Shown here: in pieces, positions 9,166 through 17,840 of the stretch
Numbering within the stretch: position 1 is the first letter of the stretch
Layout of the letters: each line of letters starts with the position of its first letter
Assembly (NCBI GenBank): GCA_029838195.1
Contig: JALGVJ010000017.1
Location: forward strand, 1 to 64,000
From: Promethearchaeota archaeon
Lineage (GTDB): Archaea > Asgardarchaeota > Lokiarchaeia > Sigyniarchaeales > SOKP01
Length of the DNA: 64,000 nt
Reading direction: 5' to 3'
Notes under the pieces: model-generated
Seen by the model: the letters and a program-made list of their open reading frames with translations, nothing else
Databases searched by the model: none
Told to the model about the DNA's origin: nothing
Translations under genes and position numbers: made by a program

Positions 9166-9981
9166 TTATTTTAAGAAAGCATTTAAACTCAGATCCTTTC
9201 GTTTAGGAGGATAAAATAGCCCAATTATGAACCAAGTATTAAATCTATTATGAGTTCCTAAAATGAAATATAAATCTCTATTTTTCATCCAATCTTCATA
9301 TCTTTCTTTTAATTTTTCTTCTAAATGAACTGGATTAATATATTGATTTCTCCATTTTCTAAATGATTCAAGGAGTTCCCAATCTGTACATATCATATTA
9401 TGACCAGAACAATTTTCTCCATAACAATTAAAGCTATAATAAAATATATTTTCTATTTTATCAACTTTTTTTAATTTTTCACCAAAAAGATTTATTTGAA
9501 TGCTTTCAGCAATGTCAATATCAATCTTTTCAATAGGTTTTTTAAGTCTAAATTTCACAGAATCTATTTTGGGTTTAATTAGACCCAATGAAGTCCGATC
9601 TTCATTAGCTTTCTTCTTTAATATTTCAACCGAATCAGAAAGAGTTTTGATTAAAATATTTCTTCTTTTATCCCATACACCTTTTTTTTTAGGATCTACT
9701 AAATCTTTATTAGTGATTTCAATGGTAGAATCTCTTATCTTGAACGACTCTTTTCTTCTTAGCATTTCTTTTGTATTCTTCTTTATTTGGGCTTTGAAAA
9801 ATACAAATTTTTTTAAGGGTTTCGCATTATATGAATTGAAATTTATAGGATAAATCCTTACCCAGGTATTTGAATCCTTCAAAATACCAGCAGTGCAAAC
9901 TGTATTTCCATACTTTTTACTCCTTTCGGGATATGTTTTAACTACCAATAAAATTTCCTTTTCTTCCCAACTCAAATCCAA
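9166..9981 (-). CDS. Uncharacterised partner of ParB-DUF488 protein
   Basis: 271 residues, basic, no membrane segment. I do not recognise a named domain. Visible marks are an N-terminal strand with VKTYPERSKKYG and VCTAGI, then WVRIYPINF, a Lys-rich middle section, a Cys/His cluster (FNCYGENCSGHNM), a Trp-rich helix (CTDWELLESFRKWR) and a C-terminal KNRDLYFILGTH...FIIGLFYPP strand pair. The conserved-looking YP and CxxxxCxGH motifs suggest a nucleic-acid or metal-binding enzyme (inference). First gene of the two-gene cassette; a TTG start with GAGATGAT immediately upstream, and a second TTG two codons later is equally possible. Confidence 0.75.
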   Translation of the reverse strand: MDLSWEEKEILLVVKTYPERSKKYGNTVCTAGILKDSNTWVRIYPINFNSYNAKPLKKFVFFKAQIKKNTKEMLRRKESFKIRDSTIEITNKDLVDPKKKGVWDKRRNILIKTLSDSVEILKKKANEDRTSLGLIKPKIDSVKFRLKKPIEKIDIDIAESIQINLFGEKLKKVDKIENIFYYSFNCYGENCSGHNMICTDWELLESFRKWRNQYINPVHLEEKLKERYEDWMKNRDLYFILGTHNRFNTWFIIGLFYPPKRKDLSLNAFLK

Positions 9982-10303
9982 TCATCTCTTTTTAATTTTA
10001 TAATAAAAGCAATTTATAGAATAAAAATTAAAACCCAGTTGAAATTTTTTTAATTATCTTGATATCGTTCCTATTTTTGAATTTGTTAAGAAGGATAATT
10101 TTTTTAAAGATTGTTTCGCAAATGAAATCTTTATTAATATTTTAACTAAAGAACATTAATATTTTTGAATTTTGTATCAATTTAATTTTAAGAGCAATTT
10201 GCGAATTAGGAACTGGGTTTGCTTCAATCCAAGTATAATTTGACCTGATTTCATAAAATACATGTTCAAAATAATTATAGATTATAGTTATTTTTAAATA
10301 GAA
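9982..10303. other. Cassette upstream region
   Basis: 322 very AT-rich bases between the first cassette gene and the right junction repeat. No open reading frame, RNA gene or integrase-type site was seen. It must carry the cassette promoter on the minus strand. Its right edge at about 10303 is the cassette boundary. Confidence 0.6.
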
Positions 10304-10814
10304 TAGCAATTCATTGAAAAAAGGAGAAATCCATACTATGTCCGTTGATATAATAAATATGGAAGATCGAGGGGAAGCTGAAGTGGTTCAATTATATTTA
10401 CAGGACGTCGAGTCTAGCGCGGAAAGACCACTAAAAGAGCTAAAAGGATTCAATAAAATCTTTTTACAACCAAAAGAAAGAAAGTCCTTTCAATTCACTC
10501 TTACAGAACAAGATTTAAGTTTCTTCGACGAGAAAAGCATGATCTGGAAATCAGAACCAGGAACATTTAAAGTTCTTATCGGAAATTCCTCTAGAAGCAT
10601 ATTCCAACAAGCGGAATTTGAATATATTGAGTGAACGGATTCTAATGCGCCACTATTTAATTATTTTTAAAAAGATTTTTTACTTTTTATTTTTATTACC
10701 CATAAAATTATTGAATAATATGAAGGGGGATTTACCTTTTTTAAATGAAAGAATCCCTTTTTTACTGCTAAAAAATGGATGTTGCTAAATTTTCCATTGC
10801 CCCTCTTGATAAAT
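10304..10814. repeat. Right copy of GH3/aminopeptidase junction repeat
   Basis: Direct repeat of 7532-8036. It begins at TAGCAATTC inside the GH3 coding sequence, contains the duplicate of the last 110 GH3 codons, the intergenic stretch, and runs into the true 3' end of the aminopeptidase gene (stop at 10785-10787). Indels relative to the left copy occur only after the GH3 stop codon. Confidence 0.92.
10314..10634 (+). pseudogene. Duplicated GH3 C-terminal (FnIII-like) fragment
   Basis: 106-codon open frame from a TTG, matching the fibronectin III-like end of the GH3 enzyme at 5832-7862 with the same stop codon and no frame-disrupting change. It lacks the catalytic domains and any evident promoter or ribosome site, so it is a gene fragment created with the cassette insertion. 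A separately expressed domain cannot be excluded because the frame is intact. Confidence 0.85.
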
Positions 10815-11894
10815 TACTTTACCATCAGCAATAATTTTTGAACCGGGAACTTTCATGTCTTTAATGAGATCCCAATGAATGCTTGATACATTTTTGGAGC
10901 CTGTCTCGGAATAACCACTCCCGATGGCACAATGAATGGTTCCCCCTAGTTTTTCATCAAACAAAATGTTTTTGGAGAAGCGCGTGATTCCATGATTCAT
11001 TCCAATAGCAAATTCCCCCATGATGTTGGCATTTTCGATGGTTAATAATTCTTTTAACAACTCCTCTCCTTTCGTAGCAGTAGCTTTTATCACCTTGCCA
11101 TTTTGAAATTCTAAATAGACATTTTCGATTTCTCTTCCATTATATATACCCGGATACGTGAATCTAATATGCCCATTCACGGAATCTTCCACCGGCCCGG
11201 TAAATATTTCTCCATCCGGCAGGTTTTTCAAGCCACAACAATTTATCCAAGTTCTTCCTTTTACGGATAACGATAGCTCTGTGTCTTCTCCTAATACTTG
11301 CAGGTCATTAACGGTATTTAAAAAAGAGACAATTTGTTCTTGCTTTTCCCCCAATTTTTGCCATTCCAAGATCGGATTTTCCTTATCTAAAAATAAAGCC
11401 TTTTCTACAAAGTCGAAATATGAATCGAGGTCCATGCTCGCTTCTTGCGCGTGTGCTTCACAAGGAAACGGCACGACCGTCCATCTTAATTCTCCCTTAG
11501 CAGACCGCTCTTGAAAAATCTTGCTCAATTCTTTACGGGCTGGAGCTCCTCTAAATTTAGCAAGGACTTTTGGATCTATTAAACTAAATCTACGTGTATT
11601 ATAATCGGCATGAATTCGAATAAACCCATTAAATTCCTCATGGATTGCTTTTGTTAATTTATCTACGTATAATAATTGTTCTTCTGAAGCATGCTTGAAG
11701 AAAAGCTCTTGAATGCCTTCAATTTCGATGTCTAACCAAGGATGTCCTCCAGCTTTCAAGATTTCAACAAATAGTGCTTGAATGAATTCCTTTGCCAGTG
11801 CTGGCCCCATGATGCGCACTCTATCTTCCTTTTTCACTTCCAGAGAATAATTCACGACTAACTTTGCGAGTTTTCGAAAAAATGGATTTAACAT
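10785..11894 (-). CDS. M29 family aminopeptidase (thermophilic metalloprotease)
   Basis: 369 residues. N-terminal domain with the family pattern VNYSLEVKKEDRVRI; C-terminal catalytic domain with the metal ligands expected for M29 (AmpS/aminopeptidase T): Glu in LPDGEIFTGP, Glu in MGEFAIGMN, His in GGTIHCAIGSGYSE and His/Asp in SSIHWDLIKD. Removes N-terminal residues from peptides in the cytosol. It converges on the GH3 fragment, and its last codons overlap the right copy of the junction repeat; the protein itself is full length. Confidence 0.92.
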   Translation of the reverse strand: MLNPFFRKLAKLVVNYSLEVKKEDRVRIMGPALAKEFIQALFVEILKAGGHPWLDIEIEGIQELFFKHASEEQLLYVDKLTKAIHEEFNGFIRIHADYNTRRFSLIDPKVLAKFRGAPARKELSKIFQERSAKGELRWTVVPFPCEAHAQEASMDLDSYFDFVEKALFLDKENPILEWQKLGEKQEQIVSFLNTVNDLQVLGEDTELSLSVKGRTWINCCGLKNLPDGEIFTGPVEDSVNGHIRFTYPGIYNGREIENVYLEFQNGKVIKATATKGEELLKELLTIENANIMGEFAIGMNHGITRFSKNILFDEKLGGTIHCAIGSGYSETGSKNVSSIHWDLIKDMKVPGSKIIADGKVIYQEGQWKI

Positions 11895-12346
11895 TTTTAC
11901 ATGGCCCCAGTTAATAATTCATGAGAAATATAATTAATAAAAATACTTCTCCCATATATATTAATATTGTTTGCTCAATAATTATGGATTTCTATTTCTT
12001 TTTATCTATCCTAATTGATTATATTATTTTTTTGAATCGAATTTCTTTTTCCGTGAGATCGTGCTAAATCAAAAAGAATTAATACTAATTTCTAATAAAA
12101 AATCTTCCTCATTTTTCGCCATCGAAGCCATTGCCATGGCCTTGCTTGTCAGATAGAATGAAATACTAATTTCTGCTTTAAAAATCTAAAAATTGATACA
12201 TGGAATGAAGGCTTCCACCTACAAATTTTATCTTACTAGAATTTCGCAAAATATTTAAATTTAAATGAGAAAATCAAACGGATATTTCCCATGTTTGCTT
12301 GCTCTTTAAAGTTGTCATTTCTAAAATTTATAGTTAGAGAAAAAAG
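11895..12346. other. Intergenic region, no gene seen
   Basis: About 450 AT-rich bases between the aminopeptidase start and the symporter 3' end. Both strands contain many stops. A slightly GC-richer stretch around 12115-12160 has no coding frame or tRNA-like fold that I can support. The minus-strand aminopeptidase promoter should lie in the first 100 bases. Confidence 0.4.
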
Positions 12347-12356
12347 AAAAAAAAAA
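12347..12356 (-). terminator. T-run terminator after GPH symporter
   Basis: Ten consecutive A on the plus strand, which is T10 on the transcript strand, nine bases after the symporter stop codon. Archaeal RNA polymerase terminates at such T-runs without a hairpin. Confidence 0.5.
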
Positions 12357-12364
12357 GGAGTAAT

Positions 12365-13786
12365 TTATTTCTGATTCTTCATGAGCTCTTTCAATTTTTT
12401 GTGTTTTTCTTCGTGCATTTTTAATATTTCTTTTTGAATTTTAGCCCAATACTCTCCTTTTAAGGGGTAAAATTGAAGAATCAATACTTCTAATAATAAT
12501 GCTATGCCCGGAATGAGTCCAATGAATAATCTAATAGCGAATAAAGCTGCTGCGGGCTGTAAATCTGGGCGCGCGATGCCGCCCGTTTGGCTCCTTGGGA
12601 TGAACCCAGTAGCGGCCAATAATGCCACAGGAATGGCCAAAGCAAGACTCTGAGCAGGCTTTGTAATCAATGCATTTACTCCAAAAAACATGGCTTCCCG
12701 CCGAACGCCCGTGCGCACTTCATCTTCATCCGCAACTTGAGCAAATAGAAGATTTGTGAAAACAAGTGGACCAACAAATCCAAAACCTGCTATTGCGATG
12801 CTTACAAAGATTAATTCATTAGTGGGCATGAACGTCAACAAGATGAGGCCTATTCCCCCTAGTATTAAAAGCAATTGATCGGCTCGTACCACATCGAATT
12901 TTTCAATCAGCTTAGGTGTAATCCAAATTCCTACAAGCAACGGAATGAATACAAATAAAATAAGAATAATTGAAGAGGTTTGAGTGACATAGTCGCCTAA
13001 ATAAAATAGCGAGCCGAGAATCAAGGATTGGAGGAGGATGCTCATGAAATTGGCAACGACAGCAATGATAAACGCCTTGCTTTTAAAGGTAAATTTTATC
13101 ATATCAATCATTCCTAAAGGCTCATCAACAATCGTGAATTCTGGTCTTTCTTTGAATTTATATGTCGTAAAAATGATGAGCGTGCTTCCAATAATGCCCA
13201 CGGCGATCATAGACATGCGCAAAGGAAGGAGGGATGCTTGATGACGAAACAGGTCGGGAATAATGAAGCCAAAAATCGTACCTATTAAACCTAGAAAGGA
13301 GCTTATTACTTGAAGTCCATTCCTTTCCTTTTCATCTTCAGTTATCTCAGGCAGGAGGGCAGAGAAGACGAGGAAAATGATGGTATATGCCGTATCATAG
13401 AGGAGCATGGTAATTAACATCCACCAAAAAAGTTGCATTTCAGAAAAACTCGGATCAGCAAACCATACCAAAATAAAGAATATCCCCAAAAAAGGAGCAG
13501 TATAACGCATGAAAGGGATTCGACGTCCTTTCTTTGATTTTGTTTTATCTGAAATGACACCAAATAAAGGATCGTTGATTGCGTTCCATATGGCATAGAT
13601 TATGGAGACAATATAGATAATTCCTGCATTTTCGACAAGACCAAGATAATCGGTGTAAAATATGGGGAGTAAACTAGCATAAATGCCCGAAATTATAGAA
13701 CCACCTAAACTGGCAAATCCCCAATAAAAGCGCTCCTTAATCGTGAATTTTCTGGGTCCCATGGTTTCTGTAGACGCATTTTCCAT
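12365..13786 (-). CDS. GPH family sugar:cation symporter (MFS)
   Basis: 473 residues with about twelve membrane segments. The MelB-type loop motif NDPLFGVISDKTKSKKGRRIPFMRY (residues about 70-95, conserved Asp and RRxP) and the N-terminal KERFYWG / FYTDYLG pattern identify the glycoside-pentoside-hexuronide family. Imports glycosides or disaccharides with Na+ or H+ across the cytoplasmic membrane. The ATG is preceded by AAAAAGGTCATGAAAA, a good Shine-Dalgarno site. A plausible partner of the intracellular GH3 enzyme; no regulator adjoins it. Confidence 0.9.
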   Translation of the reverse strand: MENASTETMGPRKFTIKERFYWGFASLGGSIISGIYASLLPIFYTDYLGLVENAGIIYIVSIIYAIWNAINDPLFGVISDKTKSKKGRRIPFMRYTAPFLGIFFILVWFADPSFSEMQLFWWMLITMLLYDTAYTIIFLVFSALLPEITEDEKERNGLQVISSFLGLIGTIFGFIIPDLFRHQASLLPLRMSMIAVGIIGSTLIIFTTYKFKERPEFTIVDEPLGMIDMIKFTFKSKAFIIAVVANFMSILLQSLILGSLFYLGDYVTQTSSIILILFVFIPLLVGIWITPKLIEKFDVVRADQLLLILGGIGLILLTFMPTNELIFVSIAIAGFGFVGPLVFTNLLFAQVADEDEVRTGVRREAMFFGVNALITKPAQSLALAIPVALLAATGFIPRSQTGGIARPDLQPAAALFAIRLFIGLIPGIALLLEVLILQFYPLKGEYWAKIQKEILKMHEEKHKKLKELMKNQK

Positions 13787-13918
13787 TTTTCATGACCTTT
13801 TTAATTTTTTAAATAATTATGTAGATTTTATTGTACTTAACTTTATTCACTTTTATATAAATTTTCGCTTTTTTTAATAATAATAAATTTTCTACGAATC
13901 ACAATATCATGGGATTTT

Positions 13919-14728
13919 TTAAGGTATTAAGCCTAATTCTTTAGGTGTTGGAAGATAATGCTCTCTGGGAGGACCACTCATGCGCTTTACAATATAACAA
14001 TAAATTAATTCATGTTTTAATTTTTTAATTGAATTCTCATTTGGTTTGAACTCAACTTTCCTAAATCCTTCAGCGAGATACGGAGCCGTATGGATCATTC
14101 TCGAATAATAATATATTCCTCTTATAAGTTTTAAATATTTTAAACCAAGTGGACTTATTTGAGAAGCGTGTTTTGATAGAGCTTCCATTTGAATGGATAA
14201 ATCTTTAATGGTGATATAAAAATTAGGATTAAATGAATGATATAAGAGAAGGAGGGGTCTTTGGAAAGGTTTCATGGATTTAATTGCTACATAAACCAAC
14301 CATCCAGTATGGAGATGATCGGGATGTAAATCTAAGGAAAAGAAACTATCGGGTGCGATTACCACGTGAGGCTTGAGGTTTAAAATTAATGTCTTAAGTT
14401 TTAAAAACACCCGTTTATTAAAAGGAAGATACCCATCTATTTCACCGAACCAAATCAAATTTATTTTTGGCTTGCCATCAAGTTTAGTTCCGTAGGCTTT
14501 TGCGGCTTCTCTCATCTCATGTTTCCGTATTCGTCTAATTCTTTTTCCTTTAAAATCATTTCTGGAGGTGCCATACTCATCCGACGTCATTAAAACTTCA
14601 TGGACTTCCCATCCTAAATCTAGTGCTTGCTTGATGGTACACGCACATGTAAATTCCGCATCATCAGGATGAGGATTGATGATTAGCAATTTCATTATTT
14701 TGGATTTATTTTGCGTGTTTTTTAACAT
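13919..14728 (-). CDS. PIG-L/LmbE family N-deacetylase
   Basis: 269 residues. Zn-binding motif NPHPDDAEF near the N terminus and the second motif LDLHPDHLHTG define the GlcNAc de-N-acetylase (PIG-L) superfamily. Start at 14728 is supported by AAAGGGTTTATAAC upstream; an internal Met twelve residues later is a weaker alternative. Substrate may be an amino-sugar conjugate or glycolipid precursor. It is clearly a different subfamily from the second PIG-L gene at 16026 (different insertions and C terminus), so it is not a recent duplicate. Confidence 0.85.
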   Translation of the reverse strand: MLKNTQNKSKIMKLLIINPHPDDAEFTCACTIKQALDLGWEVHEVLMTSDEYGTSRNDFKGKRIRRIRKHEMREAAKAYGTKLDGKPKINLIWFGEIDGYLPFNKRVFLKLKTLILNLKPHVVIAPDSFFSLDLHPDHLHTGWLVYVAIKSMKPFQRPLLLLYHSFNPNFYITIKDLSIQMEALSKHASQISPLGLKYLKLIRGIYYYSRMIHTAPYLAEGFRKVEFKPNENSIKKLKHELIYCYIVKRMSGPPREHYLPTPKELGLIP

Positions 14729-14935
14729 GTTATAAACCCTTTAGTCTATTTGAGTCTAATCTATAAATTACAATGATTTTATTAAATTAGAGGTAAGAAT
14801 TATAAGCTTTTAAAATTTTGATAACATGCGAGAGTAAATATTCAAGATTATTAATTTGAATTGGTATTTTCTTTTCATGAAAAGTAAAATTTTAAAATAA
14901 ATATGAATGAAAATATTAAATATTTTCCAATTTAA

Positions 14936-15373
14936 ATGCACGTCTTTATCATAAAAGCTGAAGATCACATTAAACGTTATCTAAGGATGAAATCTACAAT
15001 TAATGAATTATTAAAAAAACCTCTTTTAAAACGTGATCATGCATCAATTTTAATTCTTATTCATTGGGCTTCTTATCATTTAGTGTCAACAATCATTGAT
15101 CAATTATTAATACCCGAAAAATTGAAACATAGAAATCATCGAGGAATTAAAAAGACACTTAAAGATACAGAAATAATGAAAATTCTTGGAAAAGATGCCA
15201 ACAAGATTTTGAAATTGTATAATTTATTAGAAATGGATTTTTCTTCAAAATTCCAATATGGATATATTAATAATATTCCGGATTATAGTAGAGTAATTCA
15301 AATTTTAAGAGAATTAGAGGAAATTTGTAAAAAAATTACAAAAAAGGTGCAAAAAGAAGTTGGAAAAAATTAA
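14936..15373 (+). CDS. HEPN-like toxin-type protein
   Basis: 145-residue, all-helical, basic protein. Its stop overlaps the start of the following nucleotidyltransferase-fold gene by 14 bases, the usual arrangement of HEPN/MNT toxin-antitoxin pairs. A canonical RxxxxxH ribonuclease motif is not clear; the closest basic motif is KHRNHRGIKK near residue 83. It may be a variant HEPN protein with a shifted active site or an inactive one. Assignment rests mainly on context, size and helicity. Confidence 0.6.
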   Translation: MHVFIIKAEDHIKRYLRMKSTINELLKKPLLKRDHASILILIHWASYHLVSTIIDQLLIPEKLKHRNHRGIKKTLKDTEIMKILGKDANKILKLYNLLEMDFSSKFQYGYINNIPDYSRVIQILRELEEICKKITKKVQKEVGKN

Positions 15374-15806
15374 AATTAACAATTCTCGGCTAATTATTGA
15401 CTTAACACCCATTAAAACATTTGCTGAAAAAATTGGAAAAAGATATCCTTTTCTTCTCTCAATTTATTTATATGGAAGCGTGGCTCGGGGAGATGCTGAT
15501 AAAGAGAGCGATATTGACATTTTAATTATAGCAGAGGGAAATCCTTCTGAAATTTATTTGATATTATTTAAAGATGAAGATTATAAAAACTTAGAAGATT
15601 GGGCTTTTGAAATTGTTGAAGGAGGCCTGAGTATACTTATTTGTAATGAAAAAGAAATAACTCAACATTTCGATACATTAATTAATAAAATTCTGATAGA
15701 GGGCATTTTATTACATGGAACAAATCTTGAAGTAATTTTAAGTAAATATCCTACAAAACATGATGCTCATGAATCGAATTTATTGGATCTCATGAAAACA
15801 TTATAG
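15360..15806 (+). CDS. MNT-type nucleotidyltransferase (antitoxin-like)
   Basis: 148 residues from a TTG start that overlaps the upstream gene. The nucleotidyltransferase signature is intact: YGSVARGDADKESDIDIL, that is GS, a spacer and DxD. The third acidic residue, expected on the next strand, is not obvious (GLSILICN at that place). In MNT/HEPN systems this protein can AMPylate and silence the HEPN RNase. Together with 14936-15373 it forms a two-gene module between two PIG-L genes. Confidence 0.82.
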   Translation: MEKIKINNSRLIIDLTPIKTFAEKIGKRYPFLLSIYLYGSVARGDADKESDIDILIIAEGNPSEIYLILFKDEDYKNLEDWAFEIVEGGLSILICNEKEITQHFDTLINKILIEGILLHGTNLEVILSKYPTKHDAHESNLLDLMKTL

Positions 15807-16025
15807 AAAATAAATCAAATATTTTTTAATTATTTACTTTAATCATATTAATGAAATTTCTTCAAAACTCTTGTAGATAATTCTATATAAATCGAATAAG
15901 ATTAGATTTTGAACGGAATTTTAGAATATTATAGAAATCATTTCACTTTTATCCGAAAGAATAAAATAATAACAATATCAAATTTATTATTTTAAATTGA
16001 TTAACATCATCTCGAGGAGTTTTTC

Positions 16026-16859
16026 ATGAATGATAAAAAATTAAGTATTATGGCGATTTTTGCTCATCCGGATGACCTGGCATTTTCTTGCGCGGGCACT
16101 TTAGCGCGGTGGGCAGAAGAAGGGCATGAGATTCATGCAATTTGCGTCACGACTGGAAATGTCGGCACGTTAAGAACGGATTTAACTTTAGATGACGTGG
16201 CCCAAATGCGAGAGAAAGAATTACGAGCTTCTAATGAAATTCTCGGAATTAAAAATACTATCATGTTAGGATATCCTGATGGAGGATTCATTGATGGAAA
16301 GAAACTTCGTAAGGAGTTGATATATCATATTCGAGCCTTAAAGGCGGATCGGGTCGTAACGTTTGATCCTTGGCAAAAATACGAAGTCCATCCGGATCAC
16401 ATGATGGTAGGAAGAATGGCAGCGGAAGCGGCCGCTTTTGCCGCATTTCCCTTACTTTATCCCGATCAAATAAAGGGAGGAGTATCCCCTTATTCTTGCT
16501 CGGAAGTATGGTTCATGGGTATATTAGGCCACGCACCTAACATGTATGTGGATATATCTTCCACCTTCCAAAAAAAGGTGGAATCAGCATTAAAGTTTGA
16601 AGCAACATTAACCCTCTTGGCAGATCTCTTTGCGCCTAATATTGACCCCGCCAATGTTTCACCTAAAGAACTCAAAAAATTAACAAAATACGCCCAAAGA
16701 TTACTTCGTTCCATGGCGATAGCCATTGGGAAAAAAGTAAACTTAGAGGTTGCGGAATGCTTTTTCATGCAGAAAACGCTTCCCGGTCATTTCGATAATT
16801 TTCAAATGCTCATGAGCGAAATGTTAGGAAATCCACCCGAAAAACCAAAAGTAATTTGA
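16026..16859 (+). CDS. PIG-L/LmbE family N-deacetylase
   Basis: 277 residues with FAHPDDLAFSCAGTL at the N terminus and the second zinc motif EVHPDHMMVGR near residue 120. A run of helices follows in the C-terminal third. The family removes N-acetyl groups from amino-sugar conjugates (mycothiol, bacillithiol and GPI-type substrates). A strong ribosome-binding site, CTCGAGGAG, lies 6-7 bases before the ATG. A T9 tract follows the stop. Substrate unknown. Confidence 0.88.
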   Translation: MNDKKLSIMAIFAHPDDLAFSCAGTLARWAEEGHEIHAICVTTGNVGTLRTDLTLDDVAQMREKELRASNEILGIKNTIMLGYPDGGFIDGKKLRKELIYHIRALKADRVVTFDPWQKYEVHPDHMMVGRMAAEAAAFAAFPLLYPDQIKGGVSPYSCSEVWFMGILGHAPNMYVDISSTFQKKVESALKFEATLTLLADLFAPNIDPANVSPKELKKLTKYAQRLLRSMAIAIGKKVNLEVAECFFMQKTLPGHFDNFQMLMSEMLGNPPEKPKVI

Positions 16860-16870
16860 ATTTAAATCAG

Positions 16871-16879
16871 TTTTTTTTT
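16871..16879 (+). terminator. T-run terminator after PIG-L gene
   Basis: Nine T in a row, twelve bases after the stop of the 16026-16859 gene, with a second T5 tract just after; typical archaeal T-rich terminator. Confidence 0.5.
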
Positions 16880-16946
16880 ATTTTTAATTTCTCGTCTAAA
16901 AAAACAAGATCTTGAATCTAATTTTTAAAGATTTCTGTTTTGCTTT

Positions 16947-17840
16947 TTATCGTCGTTTATACTTGTTCACGTCAAAAGGAATGCGCTCTCCGGTATCTAC
17001 GATTCTTCTGACAAACTTTTTCTTGCTTTCTTCGACCATCTTTTTAGCCGGCATAAATTTACGTGCCGGGCGCCCAATATATATCCAATCGGGTTCTAAA
17101 ACTTGGTTTATCTGCGTGACGGCCCAAATTCCCACTGTACTTCCTTTCCCAATCACGGTTCCCGGAGCAATCACGCAATTTCCTCCCAATACCACGTGAT
17201 CTCCTATAATGGTTTTCTTGATTAAGAGTTTATCTCCAATAATCATGCTGGAGAGCACCACGGCGCCTTGCCCGATCATCATGTTATTTCCAAATTCAAT
17301 AAACTCTACATCCGTCCACCCATCAAACATGGTGGACTTGAAATCAGCACGCATGTCGCACGTTTTATACGCCATATTTGCTACCCAGGGAAAGCAAAAA
17401 TTATTCCAAATCCAAAAGATGAATTTTTTTACTGTCACCCTCAAACAATAAAATTGATAATCCCGATTATCCCCTTTTATATCAAACAACCCTTCTTTCG
17501 GAGCATGAATTAATTTTAAAAGGATGAGCACGAGCTTGCCCAATACGAGGCTAGTTAGTATATAAGTACCCCACCATGCTAAAATATCAATAACAATGAA
17601 ATAGATTCGCCAGTGAAAAAAATTACCATGCAATGCATCCGTAAAAAACGTCAGAACCATTACTAATGGCATCATTAACGAGACGCAATGAAGAAAAATA
17701 TAAAGAATTATCGCCGTGGGTGTCCAAGCAAAGGTTCCCGTGGTAATGGGAAGATTTAAAAGAAGATCATTTCCTAATTCCACGTCCTCAGATTTTTTTA
17801 GAGATTGTTTTGCTCCTTGCATTTCCTGTTTCCTATTCAT
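16947..17840 (-). CDS. Membrane-anchored hexapeptide-repeat transferase-like protein (small)
   Basis: 297 residues: two to three N-terminal membrane helices (about 45-125), then a left-handed beta-helix with hexapeptide repeats (from about residue 190: IEFGNNMMIGQGAVV, IIGDHVVLGGNCVIAPGTVIGKGSTVG). This is the layout of the C-terminal module of Pls/PosA-type peptide synthetases, but no adenylation or carrier domain is present. It overlaps the 3' end of the larger homologue by eight bases, so the two are translationally coupled. Probably acyl transfer at the membrane; substrate unknown. Confidence 0.75.
   Translation of the reverse strand: MNRKQEMQGAKQSLKKSEDVELGNDLLLNLPITTGTFAWTPTAIILYIFLHCVSLMMPLVMVLTFFTDALHGNFFHWRIYFIVIDILAWWGTYILTSLVLGKLVLILLKLIHAPKEGLFDIKGDNRDYQFYCLRVTVKKFIFWIWNNFCFPWVANMAYKTCDMRADFKSTMFDGWTDVEFIEFGNNMMIGQGAVVLSSMIIGDKLLIKKTIIGDHVVLGGNCVIAPGTVIGKGSTVGIWAVTQINQVLEPDWIYIGRPARKFMPAKKMVEESKKKFVRRIVDTGERIPFDVNKYKRR

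Noticed and set aside
9500..9853. 117-codon plus-strand frame opposite the cassette partner gene
   Set aside because: Mirror of the 9166-9981 coding sequence; the sense frame has the conserved-looking motifs and operon position.
13919..16859. The two PIG-L genes as a recent duplication flanking the HEPN/MNT pair
   Set aside because: Apart from the zinc motifs the proteins differ throughout and lie in opposite orientation; no DNA-level repeat flanks the pair.
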